Of a stretch of 31,000 nucleotides of DNA, positions 16,658-27,113 are shown piece by piece; the first letter of the stretch is position 1; each line of letters begins with the position of its first letter. Position numbers and translations under genes: made by a program. This DNA is from Actinomycetota bacterium (GTDB lineage Bacteria; Actinomycetota; Actinomycetes; Nanopelagicales; Nanopelagicaceae): assembly GCA_009700715.1 (NCBI GenBank), contig WLLM01000001.1:1-31000 (forward strand), read 5' to 3'. The notes under the pieces were generated by a model. It saw only the letters and a program-made list of their open reading frames with translations, had not been told where the DNA came from and made no database searches.

Positions 16658-18811
16658 TTGAACGCTCTAGTTGCACCACTTATAGCAACTCTTAAGGAGA
16701 GCCATCCTTCGAGTCGGCTCGCCGATGTAGAGCGCGCTTTTGAAATTGCGAAAGAGGCACATCAGGGGCAATTCCGTAAGTCCGGCGAAGAATATATAAC
16801 GCACCCGGTGGCGGTTTCTCAAATTTTGGCAGAGCTTGGCCTAAACGACACAACGATAATCGCATCCTTACTTCATGACACCGTAGAAGATACGCCTTAT
16901 TCCTTAGCGCAATTGCGCTCTGATTTCGGCGATGAGATTGCAAATTTAGTTGATGGTGTTACGAAGCTTGATAAGTTAACTTACGGACCAACAGCCGAGG
17001 CTGAAACAGTTCGCAAGATGGTTGTCGCAATGTCACGCGATATTCGCGTTCTGGTTATTAAATTGGCGGATCGACTTCACAACGCTCGTACCTGGAAATT
17101 CGTTAGCTCCGATAGTGCAGAACGTAAGGCACGCGAGACTTTAGATATCTATGCACCGCTTGCCCACCGTCTTGGCATGAATGCCATCAAATGGGAGCTA
17201 GAAGATCTTTCCTTTGAGGTGCTTGAACCAAAGAAGTTCGAAGAGATTTCCCGATTAGTTGCCGAACGCTCTCCTTCGCGTGATGCCTTAACGCAAGAGG
17301 TGATTGATGCAGTTCAGAGCGATTTACTGCGAGATTCAATCGAGGCGACAGTTACTGGGCGCAAAAAACATTACTTCAGCGTCTACCAAAAGATGGTCGT
17401 TCGCGGACGCGACTTTAACGATATCTATGACCTGGTCGGAATACGTGTTTTAGTAAACGATGTTCGTGATTGCTATGCGGTTCTAGGTTCAATCCACGCT
17501 CGCTGGTCACCCGTCCCGGGCCGATTTAAAGATTACATCGCCATGCCAAAGTTCAATCTTTATCAATCCTTACATACAACGGTTATTGGACCGAACGGAA
17601 AAGCGATCGAGATTCAGATTCGTACCTTTGATATGCATTCGCGTGCTGAATTTGGTATCGCAGCACATTGGAAATACAAACAAGGTAGCGAATCAAACTC
17701 ATCATCCCCGGAAATGCTCTGGCTTCGCCAACTGCATGAATGGCAGAAGGAGACAGAAGATCCATCTGAATTCTTAGAGGCGCTTCGTTTTGATTTAGGA
17801 AGCCCAGAAGTCTTCGTCTTCACACCTAAGGGAAGCGTTATCGCTCTACCTGGCGGCTCAACGCCAGTTGACTTTGCTTACTCGGTTCATACTGATGTCG
17901 GCAGTAAATGTGCTGGTGCGAAGGTAAATGGTCGTCTTGTGCCGCTAGATACGCGTTTAGTAAATGGCGATGTAATTGAGATAGTTACCAATAAAAGCGA
18001 GAACGCTGGGCCATCTCGTGATTGGCTCAACTTCGTTAAATCTCCGCGAGCTCGCTCAAAGATTAAGGCGCACTTCAGCAAAGAACGTCGTGAAGAGGCG
18101 ATCGATGCTGGTCGTGAATCAATCGCACGGCAGATGCGCAAGGCTGGGTTGCCGTTGCAGAAGATTTTCGCAGGCCATTCGTTATTAGAACTCGCTCACG
18201 AACTTCGTTATCCCGATATATCTGCGCTCTATAGCGCAGTCGGAGATGGTCACGTATCTGCCGCATCAATAATCGATAAATTAGTGGTGTCCCTTGGCGT
18301 TGAAGATTCTCACCCTGAGCCAACGATCGAAGTTATTCCAACTGGCTCTCACTCAATCCGTAGAACTAGCAGCGCGATCGAAGTTGAAGGCGTAGGCGAT
18401 GTCTTGGTAAAACTTGCACGTTGTTGTACACCGGTTCCGGGAGACGCGATCATTGGATTCATCACCAAGGGCAGTGGAATATCCGTGCACCGTGAAGATT
18501 GCATCAATGCTGCAGATCTCCAATTAAATCAAGGCGAACGTATCGCTAAGGTGAAATGGCTGGAAGGTGCAGGCAGCGTCTTCTTGGTAAATATCCAAGT
18601 TGAAGCGCTAGATAGATCTCGACTCTTAGCAGATGTAACTCGCGCGCTATCTGAGCAGCATGTAAATATTCTAAGCGCGGCAGTTAATACTTCTAAAGAC
18701 CGAACCGCTATCTCGAAATTCACGTTCGAAATGGCAGATGCAACGCATCTTGATTCAGTATTGGCTGCAGTTCGCGCCGTTGAAGGTGTTTACGACGTTT
18801 ATCGCAATTAG
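16658..18811 (+). CDS. rel: Bifunctional (p)ppGpp synthetase/hydrolase Rel
   Basis: This enzyme makes and degrades the stringent-response alarmone (p)ppGpp in response to stalled ribosomes. The 717-residue protein has an HD hydrolase domain with H49 and H73-D74 in LLHDTVEDT, a synthetase domain with PGRFKDYIAMPK (287-298) and YQSLHT, then TGS, a conserved-cysteine region (RCCTPVPGDAI) and a C-terminal ACT domain. RFKD is the RxKD form typical of bifunctional Rel, not the ExDD form of synthetase-only RelA. The start is TTG at 16658; no ATG occurs before the HD domain, and AAGG lies about nine bases upstream. The apt gene often found between secF and rel is absent. Confidence 0.97.
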   Translation: MNALVAPLIATLKESHPSSRLADVERAFEIAKEAHQGQFRKSGEEYITHPVAVSQILAELGLNDTTIIASLLHDTVEDTPYSLAQLRSDFGDEIANLVDGVTKLDKLTYGPTAEAETVRKMVVAMSRDIRVLVIKLADRLHNARTWKFVSSDSAERKARETLDIYAPLAHRLGMNAIKWELEDLSFEVLEPKKFEEISRLVAERSPSRDALTQEVIDAVQSDLLRDSIEATVTGRKKHYFSVYQKMVVRGRDFNDIYDLVGIRVLVNDVRDCYAVLGSIHARWSPVPGRFKDYIAMPKFNLYQSLHTTVIGPNGKAIEIQIRTFDMHSRAEFGIAAHWKYKQGSESNSSSPEMLWLRQLHEWQKETEDPSEFLEALRFDLGSPEVFVFTPKGSVIALPGGSTPVDFAYSVHTDVGSKCAGAKVNGRLVPLDTRLVNGDVIEIVTNKSENAGPSRDWLNFVKSPRARSKIKAHFSKERREEAIDAGRESIARQMRKAGLPLQKIFAGHSLLELAHELRYPDISALYSAVGDGHVSAASIIDKLVVSLGVEDSHPEPTIEVIPTGSHSIRRTSSAIEVEGVGDVLVKLARCCTPVPGDAIIGFITKGSGISVHREDCINAADLQLNQGERIAKVKWLEGAGSVFLVNIQVEALDRSRLLADVTRALSEQHVNILSAAVNTSKDRTAISKFTFEMADATHLDSVLAAVRAVEGVYDVYRN

Positions 18812-18827
18812 ATAAAATTAATAAAAA

Positions 18828-20147
18828 TTAATTAAATTCAGCGAGCGACTTTTCAGCTTCTGCAAGCCAAACCTTACGAGCTGCTGCTGAATCAAGGGCT
18901 TCTTGTGCCTTCTTAGCGTTTCCGGCAGCAGATGATTTAGCGGCAACCTTCTCGTAATTGGCAATTGAATCTGCCAATTGCTTAACAACGTCAGCCGCAC
19001 GCGCCTTAGCTGCAGGGTCGGTTTTGCGCCAGATCTCAGCCTCTGCTGACTTAATAGCGTCTTCTACCTTGGCAACGCGGGCATCTAATGCAGCGCGCTT
19101 ATCGCGATGGGTAATACCAATCTTCTCCCATGAGCGTGAAAGTTCACGGAAGGAATTCTTGGCAGCTTTAACATCGGTGAAAGGTACGAGCGCTTCGATC
19201 TGAACAATTAGCTCTTCGCGTTTAGCTAAGTTGGCAACCATGGAAACTTCGCGCTTTTCTAGGTCAGCGTTCTTCGCTGTAAAGAATTGATCCTGAGCTG
19301 ATTTGAATTTAGCCCAGAGTTTCGCGTCTTCACTTGGCTTGCCACGTCCGGCGGCCTTCCATTGATCCATTAAGGATTTAAAGGCTCGTGCTGTTGCTAC
19401 CCAGTCTGTCGAATTAGCTAGCGCAGCAGCTTGTTCAACGAGGGCCTTCTTTGTGGCCGAAACCTTGCTGGTTGTCTCTTCAAGGGTTGCAAAATGGGTA
19501 CGTCGGCGCTTATCGAATTTATTTCGTGAAGCAGAAAAGCGCTTCCATAGATCGGCGTCAGCTTTCTTATCCAAGCGAGGGGCAGACTTCCATTCCTCGA
19601 GCAAGGTCTTGAGGCGATCTCCTGTAACTTTCCAGTTTTCTGAAAGCGCCAGAGATTCGGCTTCGGCAACAATCTTCTCTTTCTCAACTAATACTTGTTC
19701 ACGACGAGCCGCTTTAGCAGCAGCTTCTGCCACCTTCTTCGCTTCGTAGGCTTCACGGTGTCCTTCAATTAGCGGTTCGATCTGTTCTACAGAAAGGGCA
19801 AGAGCGGCTAGATCGCCGACGCCATTTAGTTCGCGAACTTGTTGACGTAACTTCTTTACCGCTTCGTAGGCATCATCAGGAACCATTGCACCACTTGTGA
19901 TGCGTGCGGCGGTTAGGGCAACTTCCGATGCTAACGCTTCAAATTTTCTAACGAAATACTGCAGCGCTTCTTCAGCAGTTTTACCCGGATACGATCCGAC
20001 CGCTTTTTCACCCTCAGAGGTGCGAACATAAACCGTGCCATCTTCTGCGACTCGACCGAACTTTGATGGATCTCCAATAAGTGCAGATGCTGCACTTGCG
20101 TTCGCTGGTGTGATGTTGATTGATCCTGGATTGATTTGCTCGGTCAT
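18828..20147 (-). CDS. DUF349 repeat protein
   Basis: The 439-residue protein contains three DUF349-type units with the pattern W-x-x-hydrophobic-K-x-L-x-x-x-W-K: near TGDRLKTLLEEWKSAP, ATARAFKSLMDQWKAAG, and AAKNSFRELSRSWEKIG. Each is followed by a charged helical stretch, so it is probably a long coiled-coil-like rod with no signal peptide. The N-terminal 100 residues include a short strand-rich part (GRVAEDGTVYVRTSEGEKAV). Such proteins sit beside rel in many actinobacteria, but their function is not known; a stress-related role is speculation. AAAGGG lies six bases before the ATG. It is convergent with rel, with 16 AT-rich bases between the stops, and divergent from the hydrolase gene. 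Confidence 0.9.
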   Translation of the reverse strand: MTEQINPGSINITPANASAASALIGDPSKFGRVAEDGTVYVRTSEGEKAVGSYPGKTAEEALQYFVRKFEALASEVALTAARITSGAMVPDDAYEAVKKLRQQVRELNGVGDLAALALSVEQIEPLIEGHREAYEAKKVAEAAAKAARREQVLVEKEKIVAEAESLALSENWKVTGDRLKTLLEEWKSAPRLDKKADADLWKRFSASRNKFDKRRRTHFATLEETTSKVSATKKALVEQAAALANSTDWVATARAFKSLMDQWKAAGRGKPSEDAKLWAKFKSAQDQFFTAKNADLEKREVSMVANLAKREELIVQIEALVPFTDVKAAKNSFRELSRSWEKIGITHRDKRAALDARVAKVEDAIKSAEAEIWRKTDPAAKARAADVVKQLADSIANYEKVAAKSSAAGNAKKAQEALDSAAARKVWLAEAEKSLAEFN

Positions 20148-20289
20148 AGTTTTCCCTTTCAGCGCGTCGGCGATTTCGCCTTCGTTGTTTGAGTGTGCAG
20201 ATGAGGTCTTGCGGAGATAAAAGGTACCCTGTCTTACTTATAGGGGAAAGTTTGCGCCTATTTCCGCGCGAAAATTGGGGGGTGAGGCG
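20148..20289. promoter_or_regulatory. Divergent regulatory region with a 16-base near-palindrome
   Basis: This 142-base gap lies between two divergent genes. ATTTCCGCGCGAAAAT (20260-20275) is an inverted repeat matching at 14 of 16 positions, placed 14 bases before the hydrolase start, where a bound protein could block expression. A second short inverted repeat, GGCGATTTCGCC (20169-20180), lies in the leader of the DUF349 gene. TACCCT at 20225-20230 on the plus strand and TACCTT on the minus strand are -10-like, but no well-spaced -35 was found for either. Confidence 0.4.
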
Positions 20290-20946
20290 ATGTTAGTTAC
20301 CTCTTTCGTCGCCCCTATGTTCGCCACAAACTGTTGGGTGATCGCCGCAGGTCCTGGCCAAGAATGCATCATCGTCGATCCAGGTATGCCAGATATTTCT
20401 CATGAGATTGAAGCTCTCGTCGCTGAACACGGTTTGAAACCAGTTGCGGCTCTAATCACTCACGGCCATCTTGATCACACATTTTCAGTGAAGCCACTTG
20501 CCGATGGCTATGGCATCTCCTCATATATTCACACCGAAGATCGCGACTTACTTCTTAGGCCACAAGCTGCACATGGCGCTGAATTTATAAAAACTCTTGA
20601 TGCTATGAAATTTGAGGAACCAAATGAAGTTAAGAACCTAAGACATGGTGATCAGATCGAACTCTTAGATATGAAGATCTCCACTATTCATGCGCCCGGC
20701 CACACACGGGGGAGCACCATGTTTACAATCAATGACGAGTTATTGATTACCGGCGATGTTCTCTTTGCTGGATCAATTGGACGCACCGATTTACCATCTG
20801 GATCGCATGAAGCGATGCAAAAGACCTTAAAAACAAGAGTTCTTCCGCTAAATGATGATCTTCGGGTCCTCCCAGGACACGGCCCAGAGACAACAATTAA
20901 ATTCGAGCGAAAAAATAATCCATATCTGAAAGAATTACGTTTATGA
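20290..20946 (+). CDS. Metallo-beta-lactamase-fold hydrolase, glyoxalase II-like
   Basis: The 218-residue protein has the metal-binding HGHLDH (58-63) and further ligands in [16 protein letters not shown] and LPGHGPET, in the order seen in glyoxalase II and related thioesterases. It lacks the C-terminal helical domain of true glyoxalase II, so the substrate is unknown. The ATG at 20290 is chosen because GGTGAGG lies just upstream; a TTG at 20275 would add five residues but lies in the palindrome. Its stop overlaps hisS by four bases, matching the mycobacterial pair Rv2581c-hisS. Confidence 0.9.
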   Translation: MLVTSFVAPMFATNCWVIAAGPGQECIIVDPGMPDISHEIEALVAEHGLKPVAALITHGHLDHTFSVKPLADGYGISSYIHTEDRDLLLRPQAAHGAEFIKTLDAMKFEEPNEVKNLRHGDQIELLDMKISTIHAPGHTRGSTMFTINDELLITGDVLFAGSIGRTDLPSGSHEAMQKTLKTRVLPLNDDLRVLPGHGPETTIKFERKNNPYLKELRL

Positions 20947-22205
20947 AGTACGAGAAGATCCAAGCGCCTAAAGGGGTGAGCGAATACGCCCCACCACTTT
21001 CGGCTGCCTTCGAATGGGTTCGCGAATCACTAATCGCACCTGCAAAGTTGGCGGGATACCAGTTGATGGAGCTTCCGGTATTTGAAGACACCGCGCTCTT
21101 CTCTCGTGGGGTCGGAGAATCCACCGATGTTGTTTCGAAAGAGATGTACACATTTGAAGATCGTGGTGGGCGTTCTATAACCTTGCGCCCCGAAGGCACT
21201 GCTGGTGTTATGCGTGCGGTGATCGAAAAGGGTTTAGATCGCGGTCAACTTCCCGTAAAGGTTTGGTACTCCGGAGCATTTTTCCGCGCAGAGCGTCCAC
21301 AAGCAGGTCGATATCGCCAGTTCTATCAAGTTGGTATTGAAGCCATTGGTTTAGATGATCCAGCAATTGATGCTGAAGTAATTGCGATCGCTGATAAAGG
21401 TTTTAAATCACTAGGTTTGAAAAACTATCGCTTAGAGATAACTTCACTAGGCGATGCTCAATCTCGTGCAGCACATCGCGTTGATTTGCTCAAATACATC
21501 GCAAAGTTAGATTTAGATGAAGCAACTGCGTCGCGTGCTGCCATAAATCCGCTACGTTTATTTGACGATAAGCGCCCGGAGATGAAAGAGGCGATGGCTA
21601 AGGCGCCACTTTTACTTGACTATCTATCTCCAGAGTCAGCAGAAAACTTTAAGCAGGTAAAGAGTTATCTAGATTCTCTTGGCATTTCATATGTTGTTAA
21701 TCCACGCATGGTTAGAGGTTTGGACTACTACACCGGCACAACTTTCGAATTCATTCATGAAGGTCTGGGCGCACAATCTGGTATTGGTGGCGGCGGACGT
21801 TATGACGGTCTGATGGAAATTCTTGGCGGTCAGGCGCTCTCTGGAATTGGTTTTGGATTAGGTGTAGATCGTGCGTTGCTCGCAGCGCAGGCCGAAGGTG
21901 TCCTAATCGAAAATCAATTCTCTTCCGATTTATTCATAATTCCTTTGGGCGAAAACCAAAAAGGACCGGTGCTCTCTATCGCAGCGAAGCTTCGCGAAGC
22001 CGGTATCCGCACGGAGATTGCTTTCGGTGACCGCGCCCTCAAGGGAGCGATGAAAGCTGCCGATAAGAGCGGATCGGCCTATGTAATTGTTCTTGGAGAT
22101 AGTGAATTAGCCTCAGGTAGCGTTGAACTTAAACGCATGAGCGATGGTTCCACCAGATCGGTTAAGATTGAGGAATTACAGAGCGCTCTTCTCGAAGGCC
22201 TCTAA
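20943..22205 (+). CDS. hisS: Histidyl-tRNA synthetase
   Basis: This class II synthetase charges tRNA-His. The 420-residue protein shows motif 2 [19 protein letters not shown], the histidine-binding [11 protein letters not shown], motif 3 [14 protein letters not shown], and [13 protein letters not shown]-terminal anticodon-binding domain covers about 325-420. Its ATG overlaps the hydrolase stop, so expression is coupled to it. The gap to aspS is 37 bases and holds no leader peptide or T-box that I can see. Confidence 0.98.
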   Translation: MKYEKIQAPKGVSEYAPPLSAAFEWVRESLIAPAKLAGYQLMELPVFEDTALFSRGVGESTDVVSKEMYTFEDRGGRSITLRPEGTAGVMRAVIEKGLDRGQLPVKVWYSGAFFRAERPQAGRYRQFYQVGIEAIGLDDPAIDAEVIAIADKGFKSLGLKNYRLEITSLGDAQSRAAHRVDLLKYIAKLDLDEATASRAAINPLRLFDDKRPEMKEAMAKAPLLLDYLSPESAENFKQVKSYLDSLGISYVVNPRMVRGLDYYTGTTFEFIHEGLGAQSGIGGGGRYDGLMEILGGQALSGIGFGLGVDRALLAAQAEGVLIENQFSSDLFIIPLGENQKGPVLSIAAKLREAGIRTEIAFGDRALKGAMKAADKSGSAYVIVLGDSELASGSVELKRMSDGSTRSVKIEELQSALLEGL

Positions 22206-22242
22206 GTTCCTCTCTTCTACTACTTTTAAAGGCGGCTTTTTA

Positions 22243-23985
22243 ATGTTACGTACACACGATGCTGGCGCACTTCGCGCTAGCCATGCTGGTCAGACGGTTA
22301 GCCTGGCTGGTTGGGTTGCACGTCGTCGCGACCATGGTGGCGTTGCCTTTATCGATCTACGCGATGCAACTGGTTCGGTTCAAGTAGTTATCCGCGATGA
22401 GGCTCTCGCAGGTTCACTTCGCGCCGAGTGGTGTTTGCAGATTAAGGGCGAAGTTGTTCTGCGCCCCGACGGCAATGCAAATACTTCAAATCCAACTGGA
22501 GCAATCGAAGTAATGGGCGATGACATCACCGTTTTGAGTGAGAGCGCAGCGCTGCCATTTCCGGTGGATAGTGGAAATGACTCTGAAATTTCTGAAGAAG
22601 TTCGCCTTAAGTACCGCTACCTAGATCTGCGTCGCGAAAAGCCAGCTGCGAATATGCGGCTGCGTTCAAAGGTAACCTCGACAATTCGTCGCGTTATGGA
22701 AGATTTAGACTTTCTCGAGATTGAAACTCCGTATCTAACGCGCAGTACTCCTGAGGGTGCACGTGACTTCTTGGTTCCTGTTCGCCTACAACCTGGAAGT
22801 TGGTATGCGCTTCCGCAGTCGCCACAACTTTTCAAGCAGCTTTTGATGGTTGCAGGAATGGAACGCTATTACCAAATCGCCCGTTGCTTCCGAGATGAAG
22901 ATTTCCGTGCCGATCGCCAACCCGAATTTACTCAACTGGATATTGAAATGTCTTTCATTGACCAGGCAGATATCTTGGCAGTTGCCGAAAAATTGCTCGT
23001 AAGAATCTGGAAGGAAGCAGTTGGATTCGATATCCCAACTCCAATTCGACATATGACCTATGCCGATGCGATGCAGAACTATGGTTCAGATAAACCAGAT
23101 CTGCGCTTTGGATTGCAATTGGTGGAACAGACAGAATTCTTCAAAGATACAGAATTCCGAGTTTTTCAAGCTCCTTATGTAGGTAGCGTTGTAATGCCGG
23201 GTGGTGCGTCATCGCCTCGCAGAGAATTAGATGCTTGGCAAGACTGGGCCAAAGCCCGCGGCGCGAAGGGTCTTGCATATATTTTGGTAAATGAAGATGG
23301 AACTCTTGGTGGACCGGTCTCAAAGAATATTTCCGAGAAAGAAACAGCGGGCATCGTTGCCGCCGCTGGCGCTAATCCTGGAGATGCGATCTTCTTCGCA
23401 GCTGGTGAGCGTTCTGCTTCTCTCTCACTTCTAGGAGCAGTACGACTCGAAATTGGTAAGCGCTGCAACCTAATTACTGAAGGCACTTGGGAATTTCTCT
23501 GGGTTGTCGATGCGCCAATGTTTGAGCCAACCGATAACGGCGGTTGGACTGCTGTGCACCATCCATTTACCGGGCCGAAGCCAGAGTTTGCCAAGTCATT
23601 TTCGTCTGACCCAGCCAACGCGCTGGCGTATGCATATGACATCGTTCTTAACGGAACAGAACTTGGTGGCGGATCTATTCGTATCCATGATCGTCAAATC
23701 CAGAAGGATGTCTTTAGCGTTATCGGATTAAGTGATGAAGAAGCAGCAAGTAAATTTGGATTCTTACTTGAAGCTTTCAACTATGGTCCACCTCCACATG
23801 GCGGAATTGCCCTCGGACTCGACCGCGTTTGCGCTCTTCTCACCGGAAGCGATTCGATCCGTGAAGTGATCGCCTTCCCGAAGACTGCCAGCGGTGGAGA
23901 TCCACTCACTGGTGCCCCAACTCCAATTACTCCTGCACAACGCAAAGAGAGTGGAATTGATGGCGCGGCAGAGCCTAAGAAGTAA
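22243..23985 (+). CDS. aspS: Aspartyl-tRNA synthetase, probably non-discriminating
   Basis: The 580-residue bacterial-type enzyme has an N-terminal OB-fold tRNA-binding domain, motif 2 in [18 protein letters not shown], the GAD insertion domain (about 300-410), and motif 3 in [15 protein letters not shown]. In the tRNA-binding loop the sequence is [10 protein letters not shown] with histidine at 31; a histidine here is associated with AspRS that also charges tRNA-Asn, while leucine marks the strict form. The cell would then need GatCAB to amidate Asp-tRNA-Asn. The ATG at 22243 follows AAAGGCGG and gives the normal N terminus MLRTHDAG. It lies 37 bases after hisS. Confidence 0.97.
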   Translation: MLRTHDAGALRASHAGQTVSLAGWVARRRDHGGVAFIDLRDATGSVQVVIRDEALAGSLRAEWCLQIKGEVVLRPDGNANTSNPTGAIEVMGDDITVLSESAALPFPVDSGNDSEISEEVRLKYRYLDLRREKPAANMRLRSKVTSTIRRVMEDLDFLEIETPYLTRSTPEGARDFLVPVRLQPGSWYALPQSPQLFKQLLMVAGMERYYQIARCFRDEDFRADRQPEFTQLDIEMSFIDQADILAVAEKLLVRIWKEAVGFDIPTPIRHMTYADAMQNYGSDKPDLRFGLQLVEQTEFFKDTEFRVFQAPYVGSVVMPGGASSPRRELDAWQDWAKARGAKGLAYILVNEDGTLGGPVSKNISEKETAGIVAAAGANPGDAIFFAAGERSASLSLLGAVRLEIGKRCNLITEGTWEFLWVVDAPMFEPTDNGGWTAVHHPFTGPKPEFAKSFSSDPANALAYAYDIVLNGTELGGGSIRIHDRQIQKDVFSVIGLSDEEAASKFGFLLEAFNYGPPPHGGIALGLDRVCALLTGSDSIREVIAFPKTASGGDPLTGAPTPITPAQRKESGIDGAAEPKK

Positions 23986-24056
23986 GCGATCACTCGGGTA
24001 GGCTTAAGTAAATACGGTTTTGTACTTGATTTTAATGAGCGAAGGGAAGGCTTGAA

Positions 24057-24428
24057 ATGGTTACTGGTCCTGGTGGAATTGCAACCATTATCGCCGCCTG
24101 CTCGCTTCTAGTTATCGCAATCGCTATTTCTTATGCAGTCATACGCATCGGACGGCTCGTCGATGAAGCGCGAACTTCTTTAAAATCACTCACTGATGAA
24201 GCGGCTCCTTTGATTCACGAATCTACCCGCACAGTTGAATTGGTAAACAGTCCTTTGGAAAGTTTCGCTCGTATCACCAAAAATGTTGAGGATGTTACAA
24301 CCAAGGTTGCGGATGCAACGACGGGGTTTATGGATAAAAGTGGACCGGCAGTTAAAGTTGCAGGAGCGTTGATTAGCGCCGCGGGGATGAGCAAGTCTCG
24401 TGCAAAAAAGAAGAAAAAGGCAGAGTGA
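24057..24428 (+). CDS. DUF948 membrane protein
   Basis: The 123-residue protein has one N-terminal membrane helix (about 8-30) followed by a long amphipathic helix with LVDEARTSLKSLTDEAAPLI, and a lysine-rich C terminus (SRAKKKKKAE). This matches the DUF948 family, which sits immediately upstream of alaS in many actinobacteria. The function is unknown. GGGAAGG lies about six bases before the ATG. TAGGCT at 23999-24004 could be a -10 element for it, though no matching -35 was found. The second small membrane protein often seen before alaS is not present here. Confidence 0.85.
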   Translation: MVTGPGGIATIIAACSLLVIAIAISYAVIRIGRLVDEARTSLKSLTDEAAPLIHESTRTVELVNSPLESFARITKNVEDVTTKVADATTGFMDKSGPAVKVAGALISAAGMSKSRAKKKKKAE

Positions 24429-24437
24429 TCTCTAAAA

Positions 24438-27113
24438 GTGGAATCTGCAGAGATACGTTCACGCTGGCTGCGTTTTTTCGAAAGTGATAACCGCGAAGGT
24501 TTAACCCATACAGTCGTACCATCTGCATCTCTAATTGCTGATGATCCAAACCTTTTACTTGTAAACGCCGGAATGGTTCCGTTCAAACCTTACTTTTTAG
24601 GTGAAGTAACCCCACCCTTTAAGCGTGCAACCTCAGTTCAAAAATGTGTTCGCACATTGGATATCGATGAAGTCGGCAAGACAACTCGTCACGCATCTTT
24701 CTTTCAAATGTGTGGAAACTTCTCCTTCGGTGATTATTTTAAAGAAGGCGCAATCGCTCTAGCTTGGGATTTATTAACTCGCCCAATTTCTGACGGCGGA
24801 TATGGATTTCCAGAAGATAAGTTGTGGGTTACGGTTTATCTAACCGATGATGAAGCGGCAGATATCTGGCATAAGAAAATTGGAATTCCGAAAGAACGCA
24901 TTCAACGTCGCGACATGGCCGATAACTTCTGGTCGATGGGTGTGCCTGGACCTTGCGGTCCATGTTCGGAAATCTATTTTGATCGCGGACCAGCTTATGG
25001 ACGCGATGGCGGTCCAATTGCCGATGAAAATCGCTATTTGGAAATTTGGAACCTGGTCTTTATGCAGAACGAACGCGGCGCTGGCGGCGGAAAAGATAGC
25101 TACCCAATTCTCGGTGAACTTCCTGCGAAGAGTATTGATACCGGTCTTGGTTTAGAGAGAACAGCAGCTCTTTTGCAGGGCGTAGAAAATATCTATGAAA
25201 TTGATACAACGATGCAGATCCTCAACAAGGCGACAGAACTAACCGGCGTTAAATACGGTTCCTCGGAAAAAGCAGATATTTCTTTACGTGTAATCGCGGA
25301 CCACGCAAGAACTTCAGCGATGTTGATTGGTGACGGTGTTACCCCGGGCAACGAAGGTCGCGGATACGTACTTCGACGAATGATGCGTCGTACGATCCGA
25401 AATATGCGCCTACTCGGAACAAATGATCCGATCATGTCTGAACTAACTGTCGCTGCCATTGGTGCGATGGGACCTCAATATCCGGAGCTAGTTTCGGATA
25501 AAAAACGCATTCTGGCGGTTTCGGTTTCAGAGGAAGAGTCATTCCTGCAAACGCTAAAGAGCGGCACTCAAATATTTGATATGGCATCTACAGAGTTGAA
25601 GAAGTCGAAAAAGTCCGTACTGCCAGGTGAAGATGTTTTCAAATTGCACGATACCTATGGTTTTCCATTTGATTTAACCCTTGAAATGGCGCGTGAAGAG
25701 GGCCTTGAGGTTGATGAGGCGGGCTTTACTCGATTGATGAAGGAGCAACGTGACCGTGCTAAAGCTGACGCTAAAGCGAAGAAAAGTGGCCACACCGATC
25801 TAAGCGAGTATAAGAAAATTGCAGACGGCAAAGGCGCATCAGAATTCGTTGGGTACACAAATACCGAAGCTGAATCTAAGGTAAACGGCATTCTGGTAGA
25901 CGGTATTTCAGTACCTTCTGCTTCAGCAGGTGACGAGGTTGAAATAGTTTTGGATCGCACTCCGTTCTACGCAGAAGGTGGCGGACAGTTAGCCGATGGT
26001 GGTCGGATCGTCTTAAGCAACGGCGCGGTTATCGAAATCGACGATGTACAAGCTCCAGTGACGGGTCTTTCGGTCCATCGTGGCCGCGTTATCTCCGGTG
26101 AAGTAAAAGTGGGCGAGAACGCTTTAGCGACAATTGATCAAGAACGCCGCGATGGAATATCGCGCGCGCATACTGCAACGCACATGGTGCATAAAGCTTT
26201 CCGAGAGATCCTGGGAGAAACCGCAACACAGGCGGGATCTGAAAACTCTCCAGGAAGATTCCGATTTGATTTCCCATCAACTGGTGCAGTTTCAGAGAGC
26301 GTCCTAAATGATGTTGAGGCGCGAGTTAATACTTTGCTTCTGGATAACCTAGAAGTCAGCGCAGAGGTCATGTCGCAAGATGAGGCGAAAAAACTTGGCG
26401 CAATGGCGCTCTTCGGCGAGAAGTATGGTGATCGCGTTCGCGTTGTTTCGGTTGGAGATTGGGCGCGCGAGCTCTGCGGAGGAACTCACGTTTCTCGTTC
26501 CGGCCAACTAGGTGTAGTGAAGTTGCTTAGTGAATCTTCAATTGGAGCAGGCGTTCGTCGCGTTGAAGCGCTAGTTGGCGTTGACGCCTACAAGTTCTTA
26601 GCCCGCGAACATATTTTGCTGAACTCTCTTACCAACCTGATCAAAGGATCCCGTGCGGAAGAACTTCCAGAGCGAATCTCTGATCTTCTCGTCAAATTTA
26701 AAGAGATTGAAAAAGAGTTAGCTCAAGTTCGTTCCGCGGCGGCAATGGCTGATATTTCGAAATTTGCAGCTAGCTCTAAGAAGATTGATAGTGCAACAGT
26801 TACGTCAGTCCGCATTCCAGATGGCATCGCCGTAGATGATCTACGCAAGATTGCCCTCGAACTTCGTAACCGTGATGTCGACAGCGTTGTAGTTTTAATA
26901 AGCGTCGTGGATGCAAAGCCAGTATTGGTTGTTGCGGCCAGCGATGCAGCACGTGCAAGAGGCGTTAAAGCAGGCGCGCTTGTAAAGATTGGTTCCACAG
27001 TTCTTGGCGGTGGCGGTGGCGGCAAAGATGATTTTGCGCAGGGTGGTGGAGCTAACGTTGCTGCGATTGATCAAGCTTTGCAAGCTATCGAAGATGCGAT
27101 AAGCGGTAAGTAA
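24438..27113 (+). CDS. alaS: Alanyl-tRNA synthetase
   Basis: The 891-residue protein has a class II catalytic domain (about 1-240, with [20 protein letters not shown]), a helical tRNA-recognition domain, an editing domain with the metal-binding HTATH ([11 protein letters not shown]) and [13 protein letters not shown], and a C-terminal C-Ala domain with coiled coil and a glycine-rich stretch (GGGGGG near 855). The editing site looks intact, so misacylated Ser/Gly-tRNA-Ala should be cleared. The start is GTG at 24438, nine bases after the DUF948 gene. The stop TAA shares one base with the ruvX ATG. Confidence 0.98.
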   Translation: MESAEIRSRWLRFFESDNREGLTHTVVPSASLIADDPNLLLVNAGMVPFKPYFLGEVTPPFKRATSVQKCVRTLDIDEVGKTTRHASFFQMCGNFSFGDYFKEGAIALAWDLLTRPISDGGYGFPEDKLWVTVYLTDDEAADIWHKKIGIPKERIQRRDMADNFWSMGVPGPCGPCSEIYFDRGPAYGRDGGPIADENRYLEIWNLVFMQNERGAGGGKDSYPILGELPAKSIDTGLGLERTAALLQGVENIYEIDTTMQILNKATELTGVKYGSSEKADISLRVIADHARTSAMLIGDGVTPGNEGRGYVLRRMMRRTIRNMRLLGTNDPIMSELTVAAIGAMGPQYPELVSDKKRILAVSVSEEESFLQTLKSGTQIFDMASTELKKSKKSVLPGEDVFKLHDTYGFPFDLTLEMAREEGLEVDEAGFTRLMKEQRDRAKADAKAKKSGHTDLSEYKKIADGKGASEFVGYTNTEAESKVNGILVDGISVPSASAGDEVEIVLDRTPFYAEGGGQLADGGRIVLSNGAVIEIDDVQAPVTGLSVHRGRVISGEVKVGENALATIDQERRDGISRAHTATHMVHKAFREILGETATQAGSENSPGRFRFDFPSTGAVSESVLNDVEARVNTLLLDNLEVSAEVMSQDEAKKLGAMALFGEKYGDRVRVVSVGDWARELCGGTHVSRSGQLGVVKLLSESSIGAGVRRVEALVGVDAYKFLAREHILLNSLTNLIKGSRAEELPERISDLLVKFKEIEKELAQVRSAAAMADISKFAASSKKIDSATVTSVRIPDGIAVDDLRKIALELRNRDVDSVVVLISVVDAKPVLVVAASDAARARGVKAGALVKIGSTVLGGGGGGKDDFAQGGGANVAAIDQALQAIEDAISGK

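Noticed and set aside
18812..18827. Bidirectional terminator between convergent rel and the DUF349 gene
   Set aside because: The 16 bases are AT-rich but contain no GC-rich stem.
22206..22242. T-box or leader-peptide control of aspS
   Set aside because: The 37-base gap after hisS is far too short for a T-box and holds no small frame with a run of Asp codons.
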